Source: Brassica napus
Taxonomy: Eukaryota; Streptophyta; Magnoliopsida; Brassicales; Brassicaceae
Reading direction: 5' to 3'
Length of the DNA: 64,000 nucleotides
Assembly (NCBI RefSeq): GCF_020379485.1
Contig: NW_026016759.1
Location: 1-64,000, forward strand
Both the position numbers and the translations under genes were made by a program. How positions within the stretch are numbered: position 1 is the stretch's first letter; every line of letters starts with the position of its first letter. The notes under the pieces were generated by a model. That model saw only the letters and a program-made list of their open reading frames with translations, ran no database searches and was not told where the DNA came from. Shown in pieces: positions 46,825 through 56,137 of the stretch.

Positions 46825-48351
46825 CATGGTGATCCATGTGTACTTGGACTTCTCATCAATGAAAGTCACAAAGTACTTATGGCTGTCTCTAGACATACAG
46901 GGAGCTGTCCACACGTCTGAATGCACCAGATCAAAGCAATTCTCATATCTGGTTTCTGATGTTGGGAAGACAGTCCTACAGTGCTTTCCAAGTATACAAG
47001 CTTCACACTCCAAGTGATTGAACGCCATACTTGGTAGAATCAGTTCAATTGCCTTGGCATGAGGATGTCCCAGCCTTGCATGCCATGTGAGATTATCACA
47101 CCTATCCGTTGTGCTGCTTAAACACACAGACTCCACAGGACTAGGCGCCTCAGTTGTTTGGAGATGATAGAGCTGATGCTTGCTGTCTCCTCTGCCAATA
47201 ACCCTTCCAGTCTTCAAATCCTGGAACTCAACTTCATTTGGTCTGAAAACCACTTGACAATCCAGATCAACTGTAGCCTTCTTAACTGAGATTAGATTGG
47301 ATGTAAACTGAGGTAAGTAGAAGGCAGTGGAGTTCTTCTCAAACAGCTTGAGGTTTCCCACTCCTTCTATTGGGATCCTGGTACCATTGGCTATCATGAC
47401 ACTCCCTGTTGCTGCTTTAACCTCACTGATTAGTCTCTTGTCACTGATCATGTGGTGTGTTGCTCCAGAGTCAATGATGATGGGTTTAGATGTGGATGCT
47501 TTGGCAGGAGCACCCAGACTCCGGGTCGTAGCCAAAGCATACACATGCTTAACCAACTCATCCCATTCCTTCTTTGTCACACACTCATCTGCCCTCTTGG
47601 TATCCATTCCTCTCATATCCGCACTGTCTCCTACTGTCTCTCCCATGTAAGCTGAGTATGAACACTCTCCTATAACCATCTGCTGAAGTACATCCTTGAT
47701 TCTCTTCAAGATTACACTCATCCTGTCACTTAAGTGCTCAGACTCGCTATCCTTTCTCCATGCCCTTCTCTTCATTAACCACTCCTTAGAAAGTTTTCTC
47801 AACCTTCCCTTCTTAGAGCTTGTACCTCCCTTCCATCTTTCTGGCTTCCTGTTCATTTCCCACACATCACAAGTATATTTAACAAGCTCACATACCTCTT
47901 CCATAAAGAAGCTGAAGATCACATCTTGCTTCCTCCTTTCTTGGCAACATCTCGGATTTGATGTGTGTGCCTTCACCACATCTAGCTCCGACCATACTTC
48001 TCTCAGCCTTCCCACAAGCTGATAACACTCATCCTCTCCTTGTCTCAAGCCGCGGATCACCCCTCTGTCCTCAACGACTCTCACAAGCTTGGACTTGCCT
48101 AAAGTTGCTTCAATCTCACTCTTTGTAGTGTCTCCTTGAACAACTTCATTTCCCAGCTTCAGACCTCTTGTCTGACCTTCTTCAGTAGCCATTTCCATGA
48201 AAGGTTTCCCCTTTCCATGACTACTCCATAACCCACAGCTTTCCAAAGCTCTCTTTGCCCATCTTGACCAATCGCCATCCCTCTCTTCTTCAAGCTCCAT
48301 GGTTGTACTAGATCTGTGCTTCATTTCCATGTTGAGATAGTTTGAATCCAT
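46825..48351 (-). CDS. Element F gag-protease-integrase N-terminal arm
   Basis: Starts at ATG 48351 (MDSNYLNMEMKHRSS), 149 bases after the LTR. Gag residues 25-230 include WSRWAKRALESCGLWSSHGKGKPF and a long basic tract (KKGRLRKLSKEWLMKRRAWRK) but no CCHC knuckle; the tract leads into IGECSYSAYMGE. Protease SGATHHMISD follows, then WHARLGHPHAKA, CEACILGKHCRTVF and HSDVWTAPCMSRD of the integrase. It stops at the G insertion after KYTWITMIP and resumes at 41279. Confidence 0.92.
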
Positions 48352-48482
48352 CAGAATATCTCACACCACTCAGATAATAAAGACCAGAACTCAAGAACAC
48401 CAAGAACACTCAAGAACCCTCAAGAACACTCAAGAACACCCAGATTTTATGAAAAACGAAATCACACTCTCCCCTTTTTAGC

Positions 48483-48500
48483 AACCTGGCTCTGATACCA
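48483..48500 (-). other. Primer-binding site, element F
   Basis: Minus strand TGGTATCAGAGCCAGGTT abutting the LTR. Confidence 0.9.
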
Positions 48501-48730
48501 TATACACTTTTGTGTATTAGAGCATGATTCAACCAATCAGGGATAATCAGATGAAAAGATTAAAGAGATTAAGAGATTCTAGTGAGAGAATAAAGAGAGA
48601 GAGACTCAAAACTCCATTAATTAATAACTGATGAGGTTTACAAGTATTAATAGAGAGAGCAACAAGGAAATTCGAAATGGTTAAGCATGTGTAGTCAAAG
48701 GACAGGCTGGAACTCCTTTTGAATCACTTG
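48501..48730 (-). repeat. Element F 5' LTR, truncated (230 of 485 bp)
   Basis: Matches 38003-38232 and stops at CACTTG where element I starts; the U3 end is missing from the window. Confidence 0.88.
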
Positions 48731-49516
48731 TGTTGAGTTGAGTTGATTATATTGGTATGGAGAGAAGAGGAGTTGAAGAGGAGAAGAGATGGAGAAGCTT
48801 AGGGGGTTTGGGTGTGAATGGTACGGACGTCCGTACAAGGCCGTACATGGCCGTACCGTCCGTACCAAAGGTCTCGACCAAAACTTACCCAACTCGACCA
48901 AGTGAAACGGTAACAAGGGAGTGTTACCTTGGGGACTTAAGGAGAAGGGATCAGACCGTTGAGTGGATAAGGGAAGAGCGTGCCAGGCTGGAACAGGCTG
49001 TAAAGAGGCAAAGCATGTGAGCCTTACCATCCAATCATCCGGAAAGCAACCTTGACTCTACATGCTTCAATAGTGCCCATTTCGCCTCTTGTAAACCCTA
49101 ATGCCTTCTATATAAATATGTAACCTCACTCATTAATAAGATCAATCAGTTCGAGTCTCTCTAATCTCTTAGACTATGGTTTTCTCTTAGACACTAAACG
49201 GCTCTTTCTAGTCTCTTAATCTTTCACAAACTTCTCTTAATCACTTCCTAAACACTCTCTTTATTCTAATCACTCTAAAGATCTCTTAATCTCATATGGT
49301 ATCAGAGCCAGGTTCATTTGAATCTGGGGTTTGATCTTTAGAGAGTTACAAGCTAAACGTCTTTGAAGCTACACACGAGTAGTCTTGAAGGTGTTGAAGC
49401 TGTGGTTCGTTCTAGTTGAAGCTGTGCTACGTTCTGTGGGTTTGCGTGATTCTAGACTCAAGGTTGGTGTGTACGAGATCCAAGATACAAGTTTTCAAGT
49501 CAAGCAAAGATGGAAC
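48731..49516 (+). mobile_element. Element I: 5' end of another LTR retrotransposon (LTR, primer site, leader), interrupted by J
   Basis: A 566-bp LTR (48731-49296, TGTTGAGTTGAG..TCTCATA) is followed by TGGTATCAGAGCCAGG at 49297 and about 200 bases of leader ending in a possible gag ATG at 49510. J begins seven bases later. The LTR resembles those of E and A in its start, GTACGG cluster and TATATAAATA box (49109-49118). The rest of I presumably lies beyond the window, on the other side of J. Confidence 0.82.
48821..48866 (+). promoter_or_regulatory. CGTAC motif cluster in element I U3
   Basis: One GTACGG and four CCGTAC in 46 bases. TCCGTACAA at 48830-48838 fits the plant SBP/SPL consensus TNCGTACAA exactly. 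Comparable clusters occur in the U3 of A and E. Binding is inference. Confidence 0.45.
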
Positions 49517-50001
49517 TATACACTTTTGTGTATTAGAGCATGATTCAACCAATCAGGGATAATCAGATGAAAATATTAAAGAGATTAAGAGATTCTAGTG
49601 AGAGAATAAAGAGAGAGAGACTCAAAACTCCATTAATTAATAACTGATGAGGTTTACAAGTATTAATAGAGAGAGCAACAAGGAAATTCGAAATGGTTAA
49701 GCATGTGTAGTCAAAGGACAGGCTGGAACTCCTTTTGAATCACTTGGCTGTGCTTTCTCACATGCTTGCACTAGTATAAAGGTAACTTCTCCTTTCCAGC
49801 ATCATACAGGCTGTCAAAGTGATCCCTTATCCTTCCTTAACCTCACTTATCCTCTTTGGTCGAGTTTCCTCTCTTCTCTTCACTAAGTTACCTTCTCATC
49901 CCATCAGATAACTTCCCCAAGTAGTTACTGTGGTTAAAATAAAGTTACCACAGTAAAACTCTAAAGTTACTGTCTCAGCCTCCTTGGTCTTCATCTCAAT
50001 A
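49517..50001 (-). repeat. Element J 3' LTR (485 bp)
   Basis: Differs from F's in one base that I noticed (GAAAATATT versus GAAAAGATT, about 50 bases in). Inverted repeat TTACTGTGGT / ACCACAGTAA at 49925-49934 and 49947-49956. Confidence 0.9.
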
Positions 50002-50070
50002 CTCCCCCTCAAGCTTGACCATGTAGAACAAGTCAAGCTTGGAAACCATGAAGACCTCCCTCGTTAAAAA

Positions 50071-50111
50071 CCTCACCAAGTAAAACCCATTGGGATAAAA
50101 CCTTGATGAGG
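50071..50111 (-). other. Conserved post-coding hairpin, element J
   Basis: Same as in F; the polypurine-tract hairpin is at 50010-50041. Confidence 0.6.
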
Positions 50112-50143
50112 GAAAAAGAGTGGAGACTCCATGGTTAAGGGGC

Positions 50144-51435
50144 TCAGCTCCTAGGAGTCAGATCAATGAGTCCAAGCCTTGACAGTATGGACTCCATTGT
50201 CTTCAATCTCGCTGCCTTAGTAAACACATCTGCAAGCTGATCTTCACTTCTTGTATAACATGGCAGAATCACTCCTAAGATGATCATCTGCCTCACCTTA
50301 TGACAATCCACCTCTATGTGCTTTGTTCTCTCATGAAACACTGAATTGGAGGCAATGTGGATAGCTGCTTGATTGTCACAATGCATTGTCATAGGTGTGG
50401 CCTGCTCGATCTCCAAGTGCTTCAAGATCCCCTTGATCCACACCAACTCATTTGTAAGCTTCAACATAGCTCTATACTCAGCTTCAGCACTTGAACAGGA
50501 GATGACCTTCTGCTTCTTACTCTTCCAAGTAACCAGATTCCCTCCAATGAATGTACAATACCCAGTAGTTGATCTCCTGTCCACTCTATCTCCTGCCCAA
50601 TCAGCATCACAATACCCAACCACTTCTGTACTGCCATTGCAACCCATCCAAACTCCTTGTCCATGTGAGCCACTCAAATACCTCAGTATCCTATCAACCA
50701 TCTTCCAGTGATGTACCTTTGGCGCCTGCATATGTTGGCTCACTTGATTCACAGCAAAGCATATATCAGGTCTGGTGATAGTCAAGTAGATCAGCTTACC
50801 CACCATCCTCCTATACAGCTTAGCATCCTCAAACAACTGGTTCTCTTCAACCTCCCCCTCACGCAAGACCTTATACCCTTCCTCAAGAGGTGTCTTAGCT
50901 ATCTTCCCTCCAAGCACATCAGTCTCCTTCAGCATATCCATAGTATACTTCCTTTGAGACATAAACAAACCCTCCTTAGATCTGCATATCTCAATCCCCA
51001 AAAAATACTTCATCTCTCCCAAGTCTTTAATATCAAACACAGACTTGAGAAACTCTTTGGTGGCTTTAATCCCAGCCTTATCACTCCCTGTGATAATCAA
51101 ATCATCCACATACACCAAAATCACTATGATCCCTGATGGTCCAACCAGTGTGAAGAGTGTATGATCTAGTTCAGACTTCCTGAACCCTCTCCCATTGAGA
51201 GTTGTACTAAGCTTTCTGTACCAAGCTCTAGGAGACTGCTTCAGCCCATATATAGCCTTCTTCAATCTCAAAACATTCCCTGGCTTTACTAGATGCTCAA
51301 GACCAGGAGGTGGATGCATGTATACTTCATCTTCAAGTTCACCTTGCAAGAAAGCATTCTTCACATCCATTTGCCACAAATCCCACTCCAAGTTTGTTGC
51401 AATAGATAACACAATTCGAATTGTGTGAAGCTTGG
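50144..51435 (-). CDS. Element J pol C-terminal arm (reverse transcriptase C half, RNase H)
   Basis: Open from the K insertion to the stop at 50144. It carries DVKNAFLQGELEDEVYM, KAIYGLKQSPRAWYRKL, LVYVDDLII, the RNase H motifs GYCDADWAGDRVDRR / SSAEAEYR / [10 protein letters not shown] and the terminal LIDLTPRS. In the stretches compared it is the same as F. Confidence 0.92.
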
Positions 51436-52290
51436 TAATACACTCCTAGGATGCTTCTCTGGTTGGAATGGGATAGATCCTTGCAAACAGAGAATCAAAG
51501 ACTCAATCTGCTTCAAGGTTTGTGGAATGAATGGTGACACAAAGAGATGTGAGAGGTCTCCTTGATACTCCTAAGTGAATCCCTTGGATATGACACACCA
51601 AGACAATCACTCTTGTGGTTTTGTTAGATATGACACACTAACAAAGACTCAAGAACACTCAGATCTACAAGAAGACTTGCAGCCGTCAGAGAGAGACAAA
51701 AGTCTGAAAATAAAAGATTGGATAACTCTATTAGGGTTTTCAGACACATATTTATAGAGAAAGCAAGGAACAGGCTCCTTGGTCTCTAAATGGGCCTTAA
51801 AAATAAACCTTATGTAACCCATATAAAACCTTATAAGGGCTTTCAAGTCTGGCAGCTTAATTCTCAAGTCTGGCAGCTTAATTCTCAAGTCTAGCAAAGA
51901 TAAATAATTAAAATAAAGTCTTGAACTGAGATCATCAAATGAGTGATAGGAAAGCAACATATGGCCTCATTAAAAACCTATCTTTGGAAAACCCAGTGGG
52001 ACAAAACCAAAGATAGGGAAAAAGAGCACACATATGTTACTTGCTCATTTGATGTCTATCTTGGAAGTGAGATGGCTTGAATTGTGGTAAGTGTGTCTTG
52101 GTTGATCAAGCTTCTTCCAAGACTCTCTTCTTGCTTCAGTGATGTCTTAAGTAATCCTCCAATGGCTTCTTTGAGTTGCTTGCTTCTGGCTCGAGTCATA
52201 GGACCTTCAGATATGGCTAGAGCTCCTCCATCAGCTGGATCAGCCATGCTCTCATTATCTTCTTTGTTTGACTGGTCCATGATCATATCA
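51436..52290 (-). repeat. Element K 3' LTR (855 bp)
   Basis: TGATATGATC..GTGTATTA on the minus strand (TG..TA). It encodes the last ~78 codons of the K protein. A 21-bp tandem repeat at 51843-51895 (TCAAGTCTGGCAGCTTAATTC, about 2.5 units) is private to this family. Confidence 0.9.
51979..52015 (-). other. Conserved post-coding hairpin, element K 3' LTR
   Basis: TATCTTTGG / CCAAAGATA stem around TTTTGTCCCACTGGGTTTT, then TTTTTAATGAGG. Compared with C's TATCATTG / CAATGATA, several stem positions change on both sides with pairing kept. Confidence 0.62.
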
Positions 52291-54833
52291 TCCCCTCCCT
52301 CTTGAAAAGGATTTGTCCTCAAATCTAGCTCATCTGCAACAAAAGGAGCCAAGTCAGTAACATTAAAGCTATTACTTATATCATACTTACCTTGAAGATC
52401 AAGCTTGTATGCTGCATCTGGAGGTGCTTCTTTGATGAGGATGAAGCAAGTGATGTCCTGATGTCTCTCCAGGTTCAGATCATGTGGCTTGAAACGCTTG
52501 TCTTCCTCACGCTTGTTCTTTCTCCTTGTATGCTTCAAAGCTTCTTCATAATCTGCACATGGCTCTTTTGACAAAAACAAGTGCATCATATCTGTGTAAT
52601 CAATAAAAGAATTCTTGAAAACATGATTAGTTACCTTAGCATGCTCACCTGGTCGCCATAGATAGGATTGAGATGTTATAAACTCAGAAAAATTCAAACA
52701 AAGCAAACACAGGTTCACCTGACTTGTAGAGCCCATAACTCTTTCTCCTGAGAAGCTTTGGACATGATTCCAATTCGCCGTGAGCCCCTGATGAGTTAAG
52801 TTTCCATGGAAGTCGAGTTTGTTGCTTAATTCCTTCTGGTTGCTGAGATATGATCCTCGGACTGCTCCTATGTCAAAGCTGGCGGCTAGACAGTTTCCAA
52901 GATTTGATTGTTGCAACTCAAACTTAGCTAAGGATTCATCATTGATACTCTGATCATTATAGCCCCTTTCTTCACCTGTACCTTTTTCAACTTGTTTTGG
53001 ACAAGACAAGTGTGTTATCATGTCAAAGAAAGTGTTGTAGACCAGAATGTCTCCAAAGCACAAAACAGTATGATTCCTCCATCTATTATGCATATCAAAG
53101 AAAATATTGCAGACCCAAATATCATCAAGGATTAAGTTCATACATTCAGAATCAGTGAACTCTAGTTTCAATTGTGGAACAGGTTTTTCAAAGAAAGTGT
53201 TATACACTAGAATATCCTCAAAGAACAACCCTACACGTTTAGAATCATTTTTAGCACACAAACAGTCAAGCTCAAACTCAGAGATATTTGCAGACTTCAC
53301 AATTTCAACCCTAACATCAGAATGATGCAATATCGGTTCATGCAACTTCCTAGGTTCTTTCAAAACATATGTAGATGCAAGAAAATAATCAGAGATCAGT
53401 TCATGCCTAGGAAAGTTCACAACAAAACTATTTTCTTCAGTTCTAGCAAACAAATCAAAAGGTTTTCTAAAATAGAACTCGGTTGGCTTGAAAACAGGTT
53501 CTAAAATCTTTTCATGGTGATTCATAAATTGTTCAAAACTCAAAACATGACCAGAAAAGTTTTTATTACCATATTGAAAATATTTTTTATCAAAAAGTTT
53601 ATCTGGTTCAAGTTCTTTGAAAGATTTAAGCATGCTGTCATAAACAGAGTTTGAAACACAAAAATCTTTAACTTTGTCAAGACCAAAACGCTTCACATCA
53701 TGAGTACTAACCATAAGAAACATTTCAGGCACAGAAGTAACCATATTAAACTCCTTACAGTGCTTTTGCAGGTCATAAGACAAGGATTCAGGAGTTGTAT
53801 TTGACTGCAAGCTGTTCGGCTGTTCCAACTTTTGTCCTTGTGTTGATTGCTCTGCTTCTCTTTCTGCTGAATCTTCTTTTGCAACCTGTGACACTGAAAC
53901 AATGCTACTCGGTTGCAACGGTTCAAGACAAGTTAGTTCTTCAAAGGAATTATTAAAATTAAATTCAGACTGAGGTAAGAAAAGAGAACACTCTTGTCCT
54001 ATCTTAGAATTTTCCTTCTCCATAGATGTTTCGGTTTGGACTTCTTGAATTGGTGCAGCTGACTCTGGTTCTACATTTTTGAGTTCTGAGACAGTAGTAA
54101 CTGGTTCTTGGTGCTGTGTTTCCATGGATGGACGTGCTGTGTTGGTCCTTTTGAGTTGCTTTTCCACATCCATCACCACTTGAGACAGCTTCTTTATGTC
54201 CTTCTCACTGAACCAGCTTGTTGTCTTGCTAGGTAAACCAGTAACACTGGCTGGACTTGATCTCATACTGACTTGTTGTTTCTGAACTGAGTTTGCACAG
54301 CATGGCTTTGTTTCAGACTGTTTTTGAAGTAGTTCCTTGTGGTAGTGTCTTGGAACATACTTATGACGCATCAAAGCCCTTAATTTAAGCCAGGTTGTAA
54401 CTGGTTCTTTTCCATAGTGTCTCCTAGACGACACCAATTGATTCCACCAGCTTGAAGCATAACCAACAAACTCAGCAGTAGCCATTTGAACCTTCTTTCT
54501 TTCAGCAGAGTGTTGATAGTTAAAAATCAACTCCATCTTCTCTTCCCACTCCACGTATGCAGCAGGTTCAGCATCACCATAGAAAGGAGGGATTTTTAGC
54601 TTTTGATCAGCCAATTTATCTTTGTGATTGCTTCGGCCTTCATGCCTACGTGTCTGTCTCCTCTCACTGCTTCTAGACTCAAAACTATGACCAGTAGCTT
54701 GTTGGAGTTCCTGTCTCAACTCATGCCGGAATTTATCAAGGCTGGCTTTCATCTTCTCCTGCATCTGAGCACTCATAGCCTTAAGTAAAAGCTTTTCATC
54801 CTTAGTGAGTTCTCCTTTTTGATCTCCTGCCAT
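52056..54833 (-). CDS. Element K fusion protein: gag-like N-terminus, unknown middle, CRM-like integrase tail
   Basis: A 925-codon frame from ATG 54833 (MAGDQKGELTKDEKLL). Residues 1-75 are charged and probably coiled (two QEL/KMKASLDKF stretches). Residues 77-172 match the gag of C (KLKIPPFYGDAEPAAYVEWEEKMELIF, YASSWWNQL, RHYHKELLQKQ). There is no zinc knuckle. Residues 200-800 are unrecognised; they include a polar stretch and three copies of a motif like F.DILVYNTFF (near 537-550, 569-581 and 592-604). Residues about 806-925 match the integrase tail of C ([51 protein letters not shown]), the last part encoded in the LTR. It may coat or target particles built by a partner; this is inference. 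Confidence 0.88.
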   Translation of the reverse strand: MAGDQKGELTKDEKLLLKAMSAQMQEKMKASLDKFRHELRQELQQATGHSFESRSSERRQTRRHEGRSNHKDKLADQKLKIPPFYGDAEPAAYVEWEEKMELIFNYQHSAERKKVQMATAEFVGYASSWWNQLVSSRRHYGKEPVTTWLKLRALMRHKYVPRHYHKELLQKQSETKPCCANSVQKQQVSMRSSPASVTGLPSKTTSWFSEKDIKKLSQVVMDVEKQLKRTNTARPSMETQHQEPVTTVSELKNVEPESAAPIQEVQTETSMEKENSKIGQECSLFLPQSEFNFNNSFEELTCLEPLQPSSIVSVSQVAKEDSAEREAEQSTQGQKLEQPNSLQSNTTPESLSYDLQKHCKEFNMVTSVPEMFLMVSTHDVKRFGLDKVKDFCVSNSVYDSMLKSFKELEPDKLFDKKYFQYGNKNFSGHVLSFEQFMNHHEKILEPVFKPTEFYFRKPFDLFARTEENSFVVNFPRHELISDYFLASTYVLKEPRKLHEPILHHSDVRVEIVKSANISEFELDCLCAKNDSKRVGLFFEDILVYNTFFEKPVPQLKLEFTDSECMNLILDDIWVCNIFFDMHNRWRNHTVLCFGDILVYNTFFDMITHLSCPKQVEKGTGEERGYNDQSINDESLAKFELQQSNLGNCLAASFDIGAVRGSYLSNQKELSNKLDFHGNLTHQGLTANWNHVQSFSGERVMGSTSQVNLCLLCLNFSEFITSQSYLWRPGEHAKVTNHVFKNSFIDYTDMMHLFLSKEPCADYEEALKHTRRKNKREEDKRFKPHDLNLERHQDITCFILIKEAPPDAAYKLDLQGKYDISNSFNVTDLAPFVADELDLRTNPFQEGGDDMIMDQSNKEDNESMADPADGGALAISEGPMTRARSKQLKEAIGGLLKTSLKQEESLGRSLINQDTLTTIQAISLPR

Positions 54834-55260
54834 GGTACCTGAGACAAGAGAAAGACTAAGCCAGTAAGGAGTTCGAAATCAAAATCAAATAAGGAAAACA
54901 AATAAGAGATGAAACAAATTCAGCACAGATCTAGAATAAAAATTCTGAGATTTTCGACAAACAAGAACAGATCTATCAGTTTTACACAAGTTAATCAACA
55001 GATCAGATGATAAACTGATAGAAACAATAGATCTAACACAACAACAACAACAAGAGATGAACAGATTCAGTACAGATCTAGAATAAAAATTCTGAGATTT
55101 ATCACTTTCAAAGCACAGAACAACAGATCTATCAATATTGAACTCAGAGTGAAACAGATCGACAGAAATAAGACAACAAACCCAGATCTAGCAATGGTTA
55201 TGAAAGCAAATGAATAGATCTAGTGAAATCTTAAAGAAAACGAGAACTTCCCTAGCCAGA
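54834..55260 (-). other. Element K 5' leader with a 48-bp direct repeat
   Basis: No coding frame of note. A segment ending in AGATCTAGAATAAAAATTCT GAGATTT occurs at about 54904-54953 and again at 55053-55100, roughly 150 bases apart. GATCT words recur throughout, as in the leader of C. The AGAATAAAAATTCT core is itself an inverted repeat (AGAAT/ATTCT). Confidence 0.65.
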
Positions 55261-55275
55261 GTTGCTCTGATACCA
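55261..55275 (-). other. Primer-binding site, element K
   Basis: Minus strand TGGTATCAGAGCAAC, two bases from the LTR, the same spacing as in C. Confidence 0.87.
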
Positions 55276-55277
55276 CA

Positions 55278-56132
55278 TAATACACTCCTAGGATGCTTCT
55301 CTGGTTGGAATGGGATAGATCCTTGCAAACAGAGAATCAAAGACTCAATCTGCTTCAAGGTTTGTGGAATGAATGGTGACACAAAGAGATGTGAGAGGTC
55401 TCCTTGATACTCCTAAGTGAATCCCTTGGATATGACACACCAAGACAATCACTCTTGTGGTTTTGTTAGATATGACACACTAACAAAGACTCAAGAACAC
55501 TCAGATCTACAAGAAGACTTGCAGCCGTCAGAGAGAGACAAAAGTCTGAAAATAAAAGATTGGATAACTCTATTAGGGTTTTCAGACACATATTTATAGA
55601 GAAAGCAAGGAACAGGCTCCTTGGTCTCTAAATGGGCCTTAAAAATAAACCTTATGTAACCCATATAAAACCTTATAAGGGCTTTCAAGTCTGGCAGCTT
55701 AATTCTCAAGTCTGGCAGCTTAATTCTCAAGTCTAGCAAAGATAAATAATTAAAATAAAGTCTTGAACTGAGATCATCAAATGAGTGATAGGAAAGCAAC
55801 ATATGGCCTCATTAAAAACCTATCTTTGGAAAACCCAGTGGGACAAAACCAAAGATAGGGAAAAAGAGCACACATATGTTACTTGCTCATTTGATGTCTA
55901 TCTTGGAAGTGAGATGGCTTGAATTGTGGTAAGTGTGTCTTGGTTGATCAAGCTTCTTCCAAGACTCTCTTCTTGCTTCAGTGATGTCTTAAGTAATCCT
56001 CCAATGGCTTCTTTGAGTTGCTTGCTTCTGGCTCGAGTCATAGGACCTTCAGATATGGCTAGAGCTCCTCCATCAGCTGGATCAGCCATGCTCTCATTAT
56101 CTTCTTTGTTTGACTGGTCCATGATCATATCA
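55278..56132 (-). repeat. Element K 5' LTR (855 bp)
   Basis: Minus-strand TATAAATA at 55591-55598 is the probable TATA box. Hairpin copy at 55821-55857; 21-bp tandem repeat at about 55685-55737. Confidence 0.9.
55821..55857 (-). other. Conserved hairpin in element K 5' LTR
   Basis: Copy of 51979-52015. Confidence 0.6.
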
Positions 56133-56137
56133 CTTGG

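Larger units (their letters stand above)
38003..48730 (-). mobile_element. Element F: Ty1/copia retrotransposon, 5' LTR truncated, carrying nested G
   Basis: The 3' LTR is 38003-38487 and the 5' LTR starts at 48501 but stops after 230 of 485 bp at 48730, exactly where element I begins. Left flank is satellite (TAAAT). The minus-strand gag-pol is split by G (41285-46819) and both arms are open in frame. The rest of the 5' LTR and the right duplication presumably lie beyond the window, past I and J. F is a near-identical sibling of J and a close relative of G and H. Confidence 0.9.
51436..56132 (-). mobile_element. Element K: non-autonomous gypsy (CRM-related) retrotransposon with a novel fusion ORF
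   Basis: Two 855-bp LTRs (51436-52290, 55278-56132) with no difference seen where compared; target duplication CTTGG at 51431-51435 and 56133-56137. The LTR starts TGATATGATCATGGACCAG on the minus strand, exactly as in C, and both families run their ORF into the 3' LTR. The 925-codon ORF has a gag-like N-terminus and a CRM-like C-terminus but no protease, reverse transcriptase, RNase H or integrase core. It must use enzymes in trans, plausibly from a C-like element. The arrangement recalls the non-autonomous centromeric elements (noaCRR) described in rice, but the ORF is different as far as I can tell. Confidence 0.9.

Noticed and set aside
48731..49296. Element I as a solo LTR
   Set aside because: The LTR is followed by its primer-binding site and leader, so it is the 5' end of a larger element cut by J.
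38003..51435. F and J as a segmental duplication
   Set aside because: Flanks differ exactly at the LTR edges (satellite versus element I); independent insertion explains this better.
52056..54833. K's frame as a captured host gene
   Set aside because: Both ends are gypsy gag and integrase tail in one continuous frame and no intron or known host domain is visible; capture of the middle part cannot be excluded but has no positive support.
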